Shown here: one piece after another, positions 53,740-64,000 of the stretch
How positions within the stretch are numbered: the first letter of the stretch is position 1
How the letters are laid out: each line of letters begins with the position of its first letter
From: Pseudeuparius sepicola
Taxonomy: Eukaryota > Arthropoda > Insecta > Coleoptera > Anthribidae
Length of the DNA: 64,000 nucleotides
Reading direction: 5' to 3'
NCBI GenBank assembly: GCA_963920635.1
Contig: OY987302.1
Coordinates: 25,705,278-25,769,277 of the forward strand
Notes under the pieces: model-generated
Seen by the model: the letters and a program-made list of their open reading frames with translations, nothing else
Database searches by the model: none
What the model was told of the DNA's origin: nothing
Position numbers and translations under genes: made by a program

Positions 53740-55741
53740 ATCCGTTACTCGTTTTTTATATTTTGTTATTAACATAAAGTCATTATTTTCGAACATATCT
53801 CATAATATCTCATACTTAATAACTAATTTATTCTTCGTACAGTTTCAATTCATTTATAACATTGTATTCAATTTTATTACCACTTTTTCAAATTTTAAAA
53901 TTTCAAATAATTCAAATTTTCGCGCGCCATATACGGAAATGGCCGTGTACTTTCGCCTAGCCTCGAACCCTGGCATATTCAAAATGCGAAAATTCAAGTG
54001 TGTGTTTACATTTCAGCAGGTATGTAGTTAAAGATCTGTATTATGAATTACTCGATTTTTCGGTTCTGTTGATGCATAATTTGAACATAAATACTGTTTA
54101 GTTGATTAAATGCGTGTCTTGCTAAAACCTGATTGGTCGGATGACGTAGGTCCTGCCAGCGATCGGCCGGCAGGGTCCGACCTGAGAGGAGTTTGCTCCC
54201 GTCTTCGTGTGTGTCGAGTCGCGCAGAGGCATCTGCCCATTTCCCGCCAAATTTTCGCCATTTTCGGCTTTTATCTAGTTGAATTTTTGCCATCGGTGAT
54301 TTATTTGAGTGGTTTTGTATCTTAATATCGGGGATTGACTTCGTGTGACTAATATTTTTGCGTTTTTCTCTTTTCTATGTCCACGGCGTCGTGAGGCAGC
54401 GACGCTTGCCCGAGGCGTTTCCTTTTTGGCTGCGTAGCTGAGGAAGCGCGGGACACAGCAAGCAGGTGGTGGCTGTTTCTCCTGGAAAACCCCACAGGTG
54501 AGTAATTTCTTTTGATTTTTGCTTAGTTCAGCAACTTTACTACTCACCTGTGGCGTTTTTTTTGACGTGCTATTTTTTTGAAGGACTCATTTCGTCCGGG
54601 GCCCCGGCCATCTTTAACTCAAAAACATAGCATTGTCCTTTTTTTGAATACCCACCATCTTGCGGCTGTTGTCTTGTTGAATATTTTCAAGTTTTGGTCA
54701 CATTGGTCACACGTTACTTTCTTATTTTTCGGGTTGGGTCTCGATTCTGTGGTACCGGGCCGCTCAAGTAAATCTGACACCGATAAATTCAGTTTTCTAG
54801 TAAATTCATATTAACTTATATATTTTTTAACTTTCTTAAATTCTGTATTTACCGTTCAAGTCTCAAATAAATTTTTCGCGTTAAATTGGAGTTAAAATAT
54901 CATAAATTTCAAGAATTCGGGCTGGAGCATTCTCAAATTTTTCTTCTTATTAAATATTAAGCACTTTGCTATTCCGGTCAGTTCAATAATATTATCTATA
55001 AAATTTAAAAAAAAACTATGCATAGTTCCCCTTAGTTTAGTATAGTTCTAAACGTTTAATTTTTATCATTATTTGTCAATATTTAACAACTTTAGTAACC
55101 TATTGGTTTATAATTTCTGTAAAAGGCTTAGACCTTGTCTAATGCTACTTTCTTTCTGATCTGTTCACGCTTGCAACACCATCGATGAGGACGCTATAAC
55201 CACAGCCCGCTGTCGACAAACAACGTAACGAGAGCTGCGTAGACATCGAGTGGAGTTGCGTTGGCATAGGTGTTGACTCCTGGTCAGCTCTACTTCGGCG
55301 ACGCCCTGAGATATCTGCTAGCCTCAACATCTGCAACGCCTATTTGAGCAGACAAGGACCGGAGGAAGCCCTAGCCACGCCCCACACTACAACGAGCCTC
55401 GTTTGAGCGTAAGCGACTGAAGACGCAGTTCAAACTTAAGATTCAGAGTGAATCATAATAGAAGCTGAACAGTCAGTTTAATTGTAAAGCCAATTTAACT
55501 CTTTTATTGTTTCAAACCAATTATTAACGAAATTTAACTCTCCTAGTTTATTTTAATTGTTCGAATTTAACTTCATGTTAAAGTTGATTTAATTATTTAT
55601 AGTTGTCTTTTATAAGTTGTCAAATCAAAATTGTGAGTATCAAATTTGTGATAAATAAATCTTGTATATTTAACGAAGGTAACAAGATTTTATTGGACAG
55701 ACCCAAGTATAGCAAACCTAGGATTGTTATAAGTTAAGCGA
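53740..55741. mobile_element. 2.0-kb insertion of unknown class
   Basis: Lies between two copies of CATAAAA (53733-53739 and 55742-55748). The pol frame breaks at the first copy and resumes at the second, with the correct phase. The ends (ATCCGTTACTCG and AGTTAAGCGA) show no inverted or TG/CA termini and no poly-A. Inside is a perfect inverted repeat CCACAGGTGAGTA / TACTCACCTGTGG (about 54491-54553). An AATAAATCTTG near 55651 could be a polyadenylation signal. No coding sequence is recognised. A non-LTR-derived or retrocopy-like insertion is possible. Confidence 0.65.
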
Positions 55742-55748
55742 CATAAAA

Positions 55749-56735
55749 GATGTGAAGATTAAGGAGAAACTAGGAGAGCTACTGGAAAATTACAGGGATA
55801 TATTCGCGAAGTCCCCGAAATACATGGGCAGAACCAATTGGGCCGAACACAAGATCGACGTAGAAAATACAACACCAATAAAGAGCAGGCCATATAGAGT
55901 CTCACAAAAAGAAAGAGACATTATCAATGAACAAATAGAGGAGATGCTGGAATGTGATGTGATTCGGCCATGTCACTCACCATGGGCAAGCCTAATAGTG
56001 TTGGTTAAAAAGAAGGACGGGAGTATGAGATTCTGCGTGGATTACCGAAAACTGAACGCAGTCACAAAAAAATCTACATACCCAATACCTCAAATAGACG
56101 ATATCCTGAATTACGTGGGAGGAGCAAAATACTTTTCAACTCTTGATTTGCTATCAGGATACTGGCAGGTTCCTGTAGCGGAAGAATCCAAACCCTATAC
56201 GGCGTTTGTAGAGCAAGGCAGAGGAAGTTTCGAATTTAATGTCTTAAGTTTTGGATTATGCAATGCCCCAGCAACGTTTCAGGAATTGGCAGACAGAGTT
56301 TTTGAGGATTTGAAATGGAAAGACATACTGATCTATTTAGACGACGTAATTATATTTTCGGCAACCGTGGAAGAACACTTACAAAAACTAGAAAAAGTCT
56401 TTAGCCGCCTAAGAGAAGCTTCACTCACACTAAAACCAAGCAAATGCAACTACTTACAAGAGGAAATTAAGATCCTGGTATTTAAAGTTAAGGCAGAAGG
56501 AGTGCTACCAGACGAGGAAAAACTAACTGCAGTGAACAAATTTCCAGTACCGAAGTCAGTCAAAGACGTACAAAGCTTCTTGGGATTGTACAATTTTTAC
56601 AGAAAATTCGTCAAGGGATTCGCCACAATAGCCCGGCCGCTACACGAAGTGACGAGAAAAACCCAAAAGTTCTCATGGAATAATAGGGAACAGACAGCAT
56701 TCGAGTAACTTAAAATCGCTCTTACGACAGCCCCG
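55749..56735 (+). pseudogene. Gypsy-D Pol: reverse transcriptase
   Basis: The frame is open from the CATAAAA copy. Motifs: RPYRVSQKERDIINEQI, MRFCVDYRKLNAVTKKSTYP, the first catalytic Asp in STLDLLSGYWQVP, FGLCNAPATFQ, and the YLDD box in ILIYLDDVIIFS. The thumb follows (VQSFLGLYNFYRKFVKGF). An in-frame TAA at 56706 separates it from RNase H; the same frame continues immediately, so it is a point nonsense change, consistent with C-to-T in a CAA codon. Confidence 0.92.
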
Positions 56736-57989
56736 GTGCTAAAACATTTCGATCCACAAATAGGAACAACCTTACACACAGACGCCAGCACGACAGGGAT
56801 TGGTGCAGTACTGTTGCAGCAGGATGACAAGGGAATTAATCACCCAGTAGCGTACATAAGCAGGAGTCTCTCGAAAGCAGAGAAAAACTACACAATAAGT
56901 GAGTTAGAAATGCTCGCAGTAGTTTGGAGCCTCAAGTATCTACGGCACCTGATCTACGGAAAACCAATCAAGATAGTAACTGACCACCACGCTCTATGCT
57001 GGATAGACAACGTAAAAGATCACTCCCGAAGATTAGCAAGATGGGCGCTCCAACTACAGGAATTCGACTACCAGGTGGTGTACAAAAAAGGAACACTCCA
57101 TAGTATGTCCCGAAACCCAGTGCTTGACGCCACAGAGATGGGAGCGTGTGAAGATGTCCAAACGTTCCTCCTGACAGACACCCCAGAGCAAGATACACAC
57201 ACGAGCAATATCCTAAACAGGCGGATAAGAGAAGCTCAAGAGAAAGATGATGAAATCAAGACAATAATAAAAATCATCAAGGATCCAAACCTAGAAAGTG
57301 CGACAATAGGGGAACGCAGAAGAGCAAAGAACTTTAGGATAATGAATGATATCGTGTACAGAACAATGGAAACACAAAATTCCATAAGAAATATGGTGGT
57401 AGTACCAAAGGCAATGGTAAAAGACGTCCTTTGGGACCTACACTCGGCACAAACAAGCGGACACTTAGGACTAGCAAAAACTACAAGGAAAATAAAGGAC
57501 CGATTTTATTGGAACAACATGGACAAAGACATCGAGAGATATGTCAAGGGTTGCCCGGATTGCCAAGCCAGGAAAGGCCAGCCATACAGGAAGAAACCAG
57601 GTTTCTTACAACCTATGCCAGTAGGCACGATAATGGAGAAGATCGGAATTGATCTACTAGGCCCCTTCAGAAAAAGTAACAAGGCAAAAACAATGATAGT
57701 AGTAGCAACGGATTACGCCTCCAGATATACAATAACGGCAGTGTTACCGAATGGCAAAGCCGAAGCGATGGCCAAATTTTTGGTAGAGAAAGTATTCTTA
57801 ATTCATGGGGTACCGAAGCATATTTTAAGCGACAGAGGAAAAGTTTTCCAGTCAGAGCTGGTGCGAGAGCTAATAAAACTAATGGGAAGCCACAGCCAGT
57901 TCACGACAGCGTACCACCCGTGCTGCAATGGTTTGACCGAATGTTTCAACAAAACGCTGGCAAACATGTTGTCTATTTATGTATTGTAA
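56736..57989 (+). pseudogene. Gypsy-D Pol: RNase H and integrase core
   Basis: Same frame as the RT. RNase H: LHTDASTTGIGAVLLQ, E in ISELEMLAVV and VTDHHALCW. Integrase: the zinc region HSAQTSGHLGLAKTT ... CPDCQARK, then catalytic D (IGIDLLGPF), D (LSDRGKVF) and E (NGLTECFNKTL). All catalytic residues are present. Next to LSIYV an extra four bases shift the frame and end it at 57989. The continuation starts at once in the next frame. Confidence 0.9.
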
Positions 57990-58545
57990 TACGCAACAAA
58001 CAGATTGGTGTTCATACCTGCCATATGTCACGTTCGCATACAATACCGCGGTACAGGATACGACAAGATTCAGCCCCTTCATGCTAATGTTCGCCAGGGA
58101 AGCAGTCCTGCCGTCTGAAGCGGCATTACAGACAATAGAATGCAGCACCACGGCAGTCGACATAAGGAATAGAGCGCTGGCAACAAGAGCCATAGCAGTG
58201 GAAAACATAAAAAGAAGGCAGCAAGCCGATAAGAAGAGGTTCGATACGGCACACAGGGATCTAGAATTCAAGCTGGGGGACAAAGTAAAAATATTTATTC
58301 CGATCAGAAAGGTGGGACGAAGCGAAAAATTATTACTACGTTGGTTTGGATCGTACAAGATTATAAGGAAAATAGGCGAAGTAGATTACGAGGTAAAAAG
58401 GATAGATGGTAAAAAGGTGGACACAGTACGCGTTAGTAGGATACTACCCTACAACGACCCGTGGACAGCAACAGAGCCTATTGAGCCGGCTGGAACGGAA
58501 GATACGGAAGACAATGACCAAATGAGTCAAAGTGAAGATAATTAA
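57986..58545 (+). pseudogene. Gypsy-D Pol: integrase C-terminal part
   Basis: Continues integrase after the shift: WCSYLPYVTFAYNTAVQDTT, the usual block after the catalytic Glu, MFAREAVLPSEA, and a GPY/F-like module (KLLLRWFGSYKIIRKIGEVD). It ends in an acidic tail and a natural stop at 58543. I see no chromodomain. Confidence 0.88.
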
Positions 58546-59368
58546 AGTAAATAAAATAATTAAAAATGAGGAAGAAGGGAAGGTCAAGTAATAGGCAAGT
58601 ACACATGTATTTTGAAACATTTAAATATAAAAAGCATAATTACCATAAGTCCAAAACATCCAGTTGGTCGAGCAACAAATTGTACTACGTAACTCGAGGA
58701 GGGGCCCACATCTCAGCACATCACGCAGTCAGATAGGAAGATAACCTAGAGAAGAGAGAAATTTTTTTAGTCAAAATTATAGTAACTCTTAAAAAGCAAA
58801 GCACTTACAGAAATTAATACAGCAAAAACAAATACAGCAGTCCAGTGCAAGGTCAGCACAACAGGAGAGAGCCATCCAAACCACAAATTCAGAATCCACG
58901 AAACCATAACCTGGAAAAATAGAGAAATAGATTAGACCCGCAAAAGATCACTAAGTAAATGGAAAAACAAGACAGAAGGAAATAATAATAATAATTAAGA
59001 ATCAAATCACCTATATCACAAATCGCATTCAAGCAATCGGCATTTTGGAACAAGTAGCATTTGGTTGTCACCAAGCATCAATCAAGTGACATACACCTAG
59101 AGAAAAAAGAGAAACAGAAATAAGAAAAAATTTCACAACATTTGTTCGGGACTCACCTGTACATGGTTCGACGATTTTTCACTTACACTAAAAAATGATA
59201 GCAGAGCACTACCATGAATGACGAGCAGCACCACTCTCAGCCATACAGACACAACCTACACCACAGACTAGCCCTGAAGTCCACAGTTTCCATAGGTAAG
59301 CACCAGCCTTCCCAGTTTTCGCACAGGCAGCAAGAGCCTGTAATGAAAACACAGACACCCCCCACGAG
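58546..59368 (+). other. Gypsy-D 3' region, first part
   Basis: AT-rich, purine-rich in places. No recognised coding sequence between pol and the small frame at 59369. Confidence 0.5.
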
Positions 59369-59719
59369 GTGTTATTTGATCTAACCTGCTCTCTTTTTGC
59401 GGCGATTATCCTGTACACTCTGTGGAAAACAGTCACAGGATACCTTCGAAGGCGACGCACAGCCAGGGAGGAAGCCAGCAACCCCGAGATGGTAGCCCCA
59501 GCACCAGATGTCCTACGAGAACGTGAGTATGTCGTTCGAATTCCGAGCGCAGTACTACGGGCCGACGGCAAAAGCGACAACGAAGCCACGGCGAAAACTG
59601 CTGAGCTTGCAGCAGTGACGCTCGAGGCGAGGGCATCACCCGAGGATTATATAGGTATAGTCCGTAAAAAACAGTTTGTAGAACATTTTTTATTTTTTAT
59701 TTTTAGTAGTGCACTTTAA
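59369..59719 (+). CDS. possible small membrane-anchored ORF of Gypsy-D
   Basis: 116 codons that begin at a GTG, so the real start is uncertain or supplied by splicing. The first 20 residues are strongly hydrophobic (LTCSLFAAIILYTLWKTV), followed by YLRRRRTAR, the pattern of a single membrane helix with a basic stop-transfer tail. The rest is Glu/Ala-rich with no known domain and ends in a short hydrophobic FLFFIFSSAL. Its place after pol is where envelope-like or accessory frames occur in some Gypsy elements, but no envelope hallmark is seen. It may be chance. Confidence 0.35.
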   Translation: MLFDLTCSLFAAIILYTLWKTVTGYLRRRRTAREEASNPEMVAPAPDVLREREYVVRIPSAVLRADGKSDNEATAKTAELAAVTLEARASPEDYIGIVRKKQFVEHFLFFIFSSAL

Positions 59720-60810
59720 GAATTTTTTAGTATAGGGTTTCTAGATTATAAGATGGTACCAGGGTAAATAAGTTCGTTTTTAGGGAAGAGTAGACCGAAA
59801 GGAAGGAAACCCAATTATTATTTCTTTTTGCAGGGCCGGATTAGGTTAAATAAATAAAAACGACTTACTAGAGACAGGTCTGAGTAACTGAGATGGCCAT
59901 TAGGTTACAAAGAAATGTTTCTTGCAAGTTAAATTACAGCACAAAACTTTTTTCAGTACTTCCTAAAGGTAACTAATAAATGAATTAATTAGGAATTAGG
60001 TTATTAAAATACTACTAGCAGGAATTTATAAATATATCACCTATCTAGGGCATAATTAATTAATATTAAAATTTGTCAGAACTGGCTCCAATACGTCAGA
60101 GAGAAGTAGAGAAAATAAATATGTATTACAGGGCAACGTACCCAATCGCTAAAATAAATCCTAAAAAATAGGAATGTAGGATGAATTCCGGCCAAACGAA
60201 GCACAATCTTGGTCAAGCCTAAAAAATAGGAAAATGATAGAATCATATAAGTTATAGGATATTTTTTAACTTACCATGTAGTAGTCAGGGTTATTCCCAG
60301 AGAAAAATGAGCAAGACAGAACGGCAGAACAGTTTTTCCTGATGTGCTGAAAAAATTTCGGGAAAAATTTGATAATAATAAATATATTAAATGAATACTT
60401 ACGCTTCATAGTGATGCACACACACTGGAAAAATTTTTCCGACCCCGTATTATAAGCAATGATAGTATAGAATAATCCAAACAAGTTTCTTATTATTTTT
60501 GTTTTATGTTTCATGTTTACAAAACAACCCACTAACGAGGAACATCAGCCCAAAACAATGCATACTTACCAGATGTACCAGGAGAGCCAGAAAAATGGAC
60601 ATTGCCGGAAAATGGTGGAAAATTGTGTTGAAGAACTGTACCAGTAGGGCTGATGGACTCCAGAAAATCGTGATAGTGAGTGTTTCGGGTTCTAGATTGT
60701 AAGGTTCATTTAAAAAAAATCACAAAAAGTTGTATTTCTTTCTTTTATTATTGAATTTATTGTAAAAAACTTATTTTGTAATATGACCAAGGCTCTCCGG
60801 ACGGGGGGCA
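59720..60810 (+). other. Gypsy-D 3' region, second part, and polypurine tract
   Basis: No coding sequence recognised. Two AAAAAATAGGAA words occur near 60160 and 60220. GGACGGGGGGCA at 60799-60810 directly precedes the 3' LTR and is the likely polypurine tract. Confidence 0.55.
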
Positions 60811-61489
60811 TGTGCCAACAAAGTGACATCTGTGGACCGATGACCAAACTATTCAAACTCATTTCTACTGAATCATAACAAGTAAAGATAACATTATACA
60901 AATACAGGGGACAATCAATAACAAAATATACGAGGATTACTCGATAAGATAAACATTAGATAAATCAAAGTCCAATCGCCGAGTCGGCAAAATCTGCGAA
61001 TATAAATTCGGCACCAGCCACAGGCTGGGCATCAGTAAGCCCCGCTTATTAGCAGCTACTCGATCACTGACCACCCTCGGTGGTCTGACCTGGCAATGCA
61101 CCCCGCTTAAGTAGCCTCCTTGTTCAGGTCGGGCTCCGAGGGGCAGACGACAGCGCCTCTTGGCACTGTTGAAGTCGTCAGTGGGTCAGCAGCGACACAG
61201 CGCCGTCGGGTCAAGGGCGCAGCTCGCGCCCCGGTCACTTCCACGTAGTATCGGTCGCGTCGGTCCACAGTCCGCGCTACCCCCGCCATGGTCCAGATAC
61301 TGTTAGAGGCATATCTGTGAGTGCAAGAATAAACATCACCCTAGTTTGTACCTGCTGTCTTTCTTCTGCGCTTCGCGACTCCCGCACCCAGTGATCCCGG
61401 CAAGCTGTGAGGGTTAATCCAACCCTCCGGCACACACAAGTAGTGCGTCACATGGTAAAGGCTCCGTGTGAAGGCACTCAGTTGTGACG
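60811..61489 (+). repeat. Gypsy-D 3' LTR
   Basis: Starts TGTGCCAACAAAG and ends GTTGTGACG, where the 5' copy has TGACA, so the final base has changed. It is followed by the ATAT duplication and the rest of the Gypsy-B LTR. Confidence 0.9.
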
Positions 61490-62834
61490 ATATAAAGGTG
61501 GTCCATAAGTTAATTTATTTTTGGTGCGAGTCTAAGGATTAACGGAAACAACGGGGGAATTTTAATACATATATTGAAAAAGTAAATGGTACGCCTATGG
61601 CGTATGAAATATAAAGGTTACGAATTACACAGTGAATTGAATTGAGGATGCACAATGTGAACAAATGAATTATTAAAAATTTACTAAGTAAATATAACAG
61701 AAAAGAATCGACAGTAAAGGGTTTAGCCCAAAATAATTATCTATAAATTTTAGTAACTGGTTTCAAACCTAGGTGGCGAACAATACTATGTTATAGCATG
61801 AACTGATATTAAAACCTGCAGAAATAGTACGTGAATGTAGCTCAAAATATTCCAAGAATAATAACCAAATTATTGGCACACAAGTTAGTTAGCCTGATCA
61901 CACAAACGATAATAAAAATATGTAAATTCTTAAAAATGATTCGAAATTGATAATAGAGACACAAAATTATTAAAATCACTTGAAATTGGCACAAAAACGT
62001 ATTTAAAAATACCCAAAGTTTAGCGTAAAATATTAATATGGGACTTAATACGGCACTGCTATGCTAACAGCTTTTTAAATACCCAAAATTTAGCGTAAAA
62101 TATTCAGAACTGTAACGACACTGTTTTAAAATATTATGACAAAATATAACCATCCTTTACGACACTTCAAGTAAACACTAATAGCAATCTAAATAAAATA
62201 AAATAAAATCAAATAAATGGATTAACTGGAAAGAGAAAGGCAACTCAGTCGACAAAACCCACCAAAACAAAATTCACTCGCTTACTTTTTGGTCAGTTCA
62301 ACGGGCAGCAACTGTACTAAAGCCAGTTCTGGTGTTGATTCTATAGTAGGCTAGGCGGCAGACACTAAATGATGTCTCGGGCAGTACTTCGGGTATCTCG
62401 GGATCGGCTACGGCTTCTTCTCATGGCTGGCACGGCATCGGACACTCGCTGGTCTCTCGGGCAGGACTTAGCCTACAAGTGATGGTCGGCGACGACTGGC
62501 ATTGCTTTGGGAGTAACACCCTTTTATATCAGCTTGGTTCTTTGTTCTCGCCTCGATTCCAGGATGTGCAGGTATTCGCGAGACGCTCGCGAGCTTGTCG
62601 GCGGATAGGACATATAAACAAACATGTTTTTCGGGGAACATTAATTACCCTGGCCGACTTATCCAATATAAACAACATGGTGTTTCGATTAAATTTATGA
62701 CCCGATATTCGGCGGCTTGGTCCCTGACCCGATGAATTTGAAACGAGATATTTTAAGGAAGTACTTAATATTGTATCGAATTATTAGATAAAATAAAATG
62801 AGAAAATTGGTTGGTATCTACGGGGCACCTCACA

Positions 62835-63028
62835 ACATAGTTGTTTTTTTTACAACTTTGAAGCCGCCCCTGCGCCAAACGCTAACGAAACTGGCTGACT
62901 GACAGCAAGGCTATTCTTATACACCCTAAACACTGTATCAAAAAACCAGCAAGGCTATTCTTATACACCCTAAACACTGTATCAAAAAACCAGCCTTCCT
63001 AAAACTGTTGCATTTTTCTGTCGCTCAC
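62835..63028. repeat. foldback element, end of right arm
   Basis: Inverse of 36890-37038: GTTTTTTTTACAACTTTGAAG, GCGCCAAACGCTAACGAAAC and TGTATCAAAAAACCAGCC match the complement of the left arm. It includes a 44-bp tandem duplication (62904-62991) that the left arm lacks. Confidence 0.85.
62904..62991 (+). repeat. 44-bp tandem duplication
   Basis: Two exact-looking units starting AGCAAGGCTATTCTTATACA, within the foldback right arm. Confidence 0.9.
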
Positions 63029-63032
63029 AATC

Positions 63033-63517
63033 TGTCACTGTCTGACGGTCTACTTGTCAGATTACTGTCACTGTCCAAGAATATTCTTTCAGCTCCAAAA
63101 TTCGCACAAAAACGCTTTCTAACCTTTCACTTTCCCCAGGCCCAATTCCCAGGGCTTATCAAAAAGAAGACTGGAGAATACTCTAGAATATTCCTGGCCA
63201 ATGATAGTTCACAAATCATAAAGTTCTAGCAAACTATCTAGAAAGTTATGGAAGGTTTACAGGGAAAACAATGAATCTAAAGGAAAATGGGGCCCTGGGG
63301 GCCTCAGGCCAACAAAGATATGACGGAAAATGCCTCTAAATTAATTACAAAAAATATAAAACTGTAAGTAGAATACCCAAACTTAAAATTTATCATATAT
63401 TGATGAGTTTCCGGGTTGTTATGCCGTGGTCTGCTAAATCTTTGAGTAGGTTAGAAAACCGTGCAGACATATTCATTGAAAGCTGATATAACAACTTAAG
63501 AGGCATTTTTCGTTACA
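63033..63517 (-). repeat. 3' LTR of a further Gypsy element (Gypsy-E)
   Basis: The minus strand begins TGTAACGAAAAATGCC, directly after the purine tract TTAAAGGGGGCAG (63518-63530), and ends CAGTGACA at 63033, just beside the foldback end. The start is firm; the left limit is inferred from the TG...CA rule. The other LTR is outside the window. Confidence 0.7.
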
Positions 63518-63579
63518 CTGCCCCCTTTAACATTTGATCGTCCCGATCAAGTTATATGACCTTCATCTATCTTCTCATG

Positions 63580-64000
63580 CTACGGAGACAACCTGACGAT
63601 ATTTAATATCTTCATCTTTGCTGTTGGGCTACGTCTTATACGATAAACGACATCATTAATCTTATGTTATGGTCCTTCCCAACTTCTATCGAGTTTCGGA
63701 GACCGACCGTTTGTTCGCTTGGGATTGTACAACCACATTTTGTCACCCACATTAAATTCAACACTGGTTGCTTTCAGATTGTCACTTTCCTGATGCAACT
63801 TCTGGCGAACGTCTTCATGAACCAACTGGAATCGCTCCAGGTGACTCATGTAGTCATCAGTAGATTCTGGATTTTCTGGTTGGCCGGTTATGATGTCGAT
63901 GGGGAGCCTTAGATTGTCTCCGAAAATAATCTTAGCTGGAGACTTTCCTGACGCTTCATGCACAGCGGAACGGTAGGACAATAGAAAAGGTGGTATGCAT
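63580..64000 (-). pseudogene. Gypsy-E Pol, integrase C-terminal end (runs off the window)
   Basis: The minus strand from the right edge: SYRSAVHEASGKSPAKIIFG, LRLPIDIITGQPENP and VEFNVGDKMWLYNPKR, the integrase region after the catalytic core and the basic C-terminal module of Gypsy elements. A TAA falls in frame next to SWEGP near 63665; the frame then continues (INDVVYRIRRSPTAKMKIL) to about 63585. The nonsense change truncates only the tail. The catalytic core lies beyond the window. Confidence 0.8.

Larger units (their letters stand above)
50205..61489 (+). mobile_element. Gypsy-D: LTR element carrying a macro domain
   Basis: 11.3 kb with LTRs at 50205-50866 and 60811-61489 and a 4-bp ATAT duplication. 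Order: LTR, leader, gag with two zinc knuckles, retropepsin, macro domain, linker, [2.0-kb insertion], RT, RNase H, integrase, 2.3-kb 3' region with a small membrane-type frame, purine-rich tract, LTR. It is disabled by frameshifts in gag, a shift in the protease, the insertion, one stop in RNase H and a shift at the integrase end. The LTRs remain very similar, so inactivation is fairly recent. Confidence 0.9.
50157..62834 (-). repeat. Gypsy-B LTR split by Gypsy-D
   Basis: The pieces are 50157-50204 and 61494-62834 (about 1,389 bp together), matching the Gypsy-B1 LTRs in full length. TATA box complement at 62521-62528. The break is flanked by ATAT (50201-50204 and 61490-61493). After 62834 the foldback arm resumes. 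Confidence 0.9.
36890..63028. mobile_element. large foldback element, host of later insertions
   Basis: The outer ends are inverted copies: GTGAGTGACAAAAAATGC at 36890 and the complement ending GTCGCTCAC at 63028. The left arm continues to 37040, then 39937-40835 after the pogo insertion. The right arm is 40885-41352 and then 62835-63028 after the Gypsy-B2/D block. A near-perfect palindrome (40571-40815 against 40885-41147) forms the centre. Without insertions the element is roughly 2.5 kb. The right arm lacks about 0.4 kb that the left arm has. There is no transposase of its own; the superfamily is unknown. Confidence 0.7.

Noticed and set aside
1..64000. tRNA or rRNA genes
   Set aside because: I looked for tRNA B-box-like words with a plausible cloverleaf and for rRNA core sequences and saw none; a covariance-model search would be the proper test.

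Overview
This is a gene-poor, transposon-packed piece of an animal nuclear genome, most likely an insect. The evidence is the AT-rich non-coding sequence and the mix of Ty3/Gypsy LTR elements, a D34E Tc1 element, a pogo/jerky-like element, P-like THAP exons, a jockey/CR1-superfamily LINE and Penelope remnants. I see no rRNA, tRNA, CRISPR array or clear host gene. Nearly every long reading frame belongs to a mobile element, and elements sit inside elements, so an order of events can be read from target-site duplications (TSDs) and interrupted frames.

Layout: 1-4.2 kb holds a Penelope-like RT remnant bracketed by an inverted repeat, then a foldback element. 4,228-16,510 is Gypsy-A (minus strand, LTR to LTR). 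Its 3' LTR is split by a P-like element that carries a second foldback element, and its RNase H region is split by an apparently intact Tc1 element (12,097-13,675). 17,958-25,449 is Gypsy-B1, with two 1,398-bp near-identical LTRs, a decayed interior and a clean AGGTT TSD. It sits at the edge of Gypsy-C (plus strand, 25,450-34,012), which also contains a solo LTR (TCGG TSD), a 5'-truncated LINE and a 361-bp tandem duplication. From 36,890 to 63,028 runs a large foldback element. Its left arm holds a 2.9-kb pogo-like transposon (37,041-39,936). Its right arm holds Gypsy-B2 (minus strand, long RT-RNase H-integrase frame). One Gypsy-B2 LTR is in turn split by Gypsy-D (50,205-61,489, plus strand). 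The right edge is the 3' LTR and integrase end of another Gypsy element on the minus strand.

The most interesting object is Gypsy-D. Between its retropepsin and reverse transcriptase it encodes a macro domain that resembles the ADP-ribosyl-acceptor hydrolase TARG1/OARD1. Both residues at the positions of the catalytic Lys and Asp of TARG1 are present. It is continuous with the protease end upstream and, once a 2.0-kb later insertion is discounted, in frame with the reverse transcriptase downstream, so it looks like a domain captured by the retroelement. Gypsy-B carries a different accessory module, a coiled coil, at the same protease-RT junction, and it has expanded by 36-bp tandem repeats in the second copy. 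Gypsy-D also has a possible small membrane-anchored reading frame after pol.

One structural anomaly deserves attention. A 280-bp piece of foldback arm plus LTR start occurs twice (41.1-41.4 kb and 49.9-50.2 kb) with the same LTR insertion point. This suggests either a real rearrangement or two haplotypes joined during assembly.
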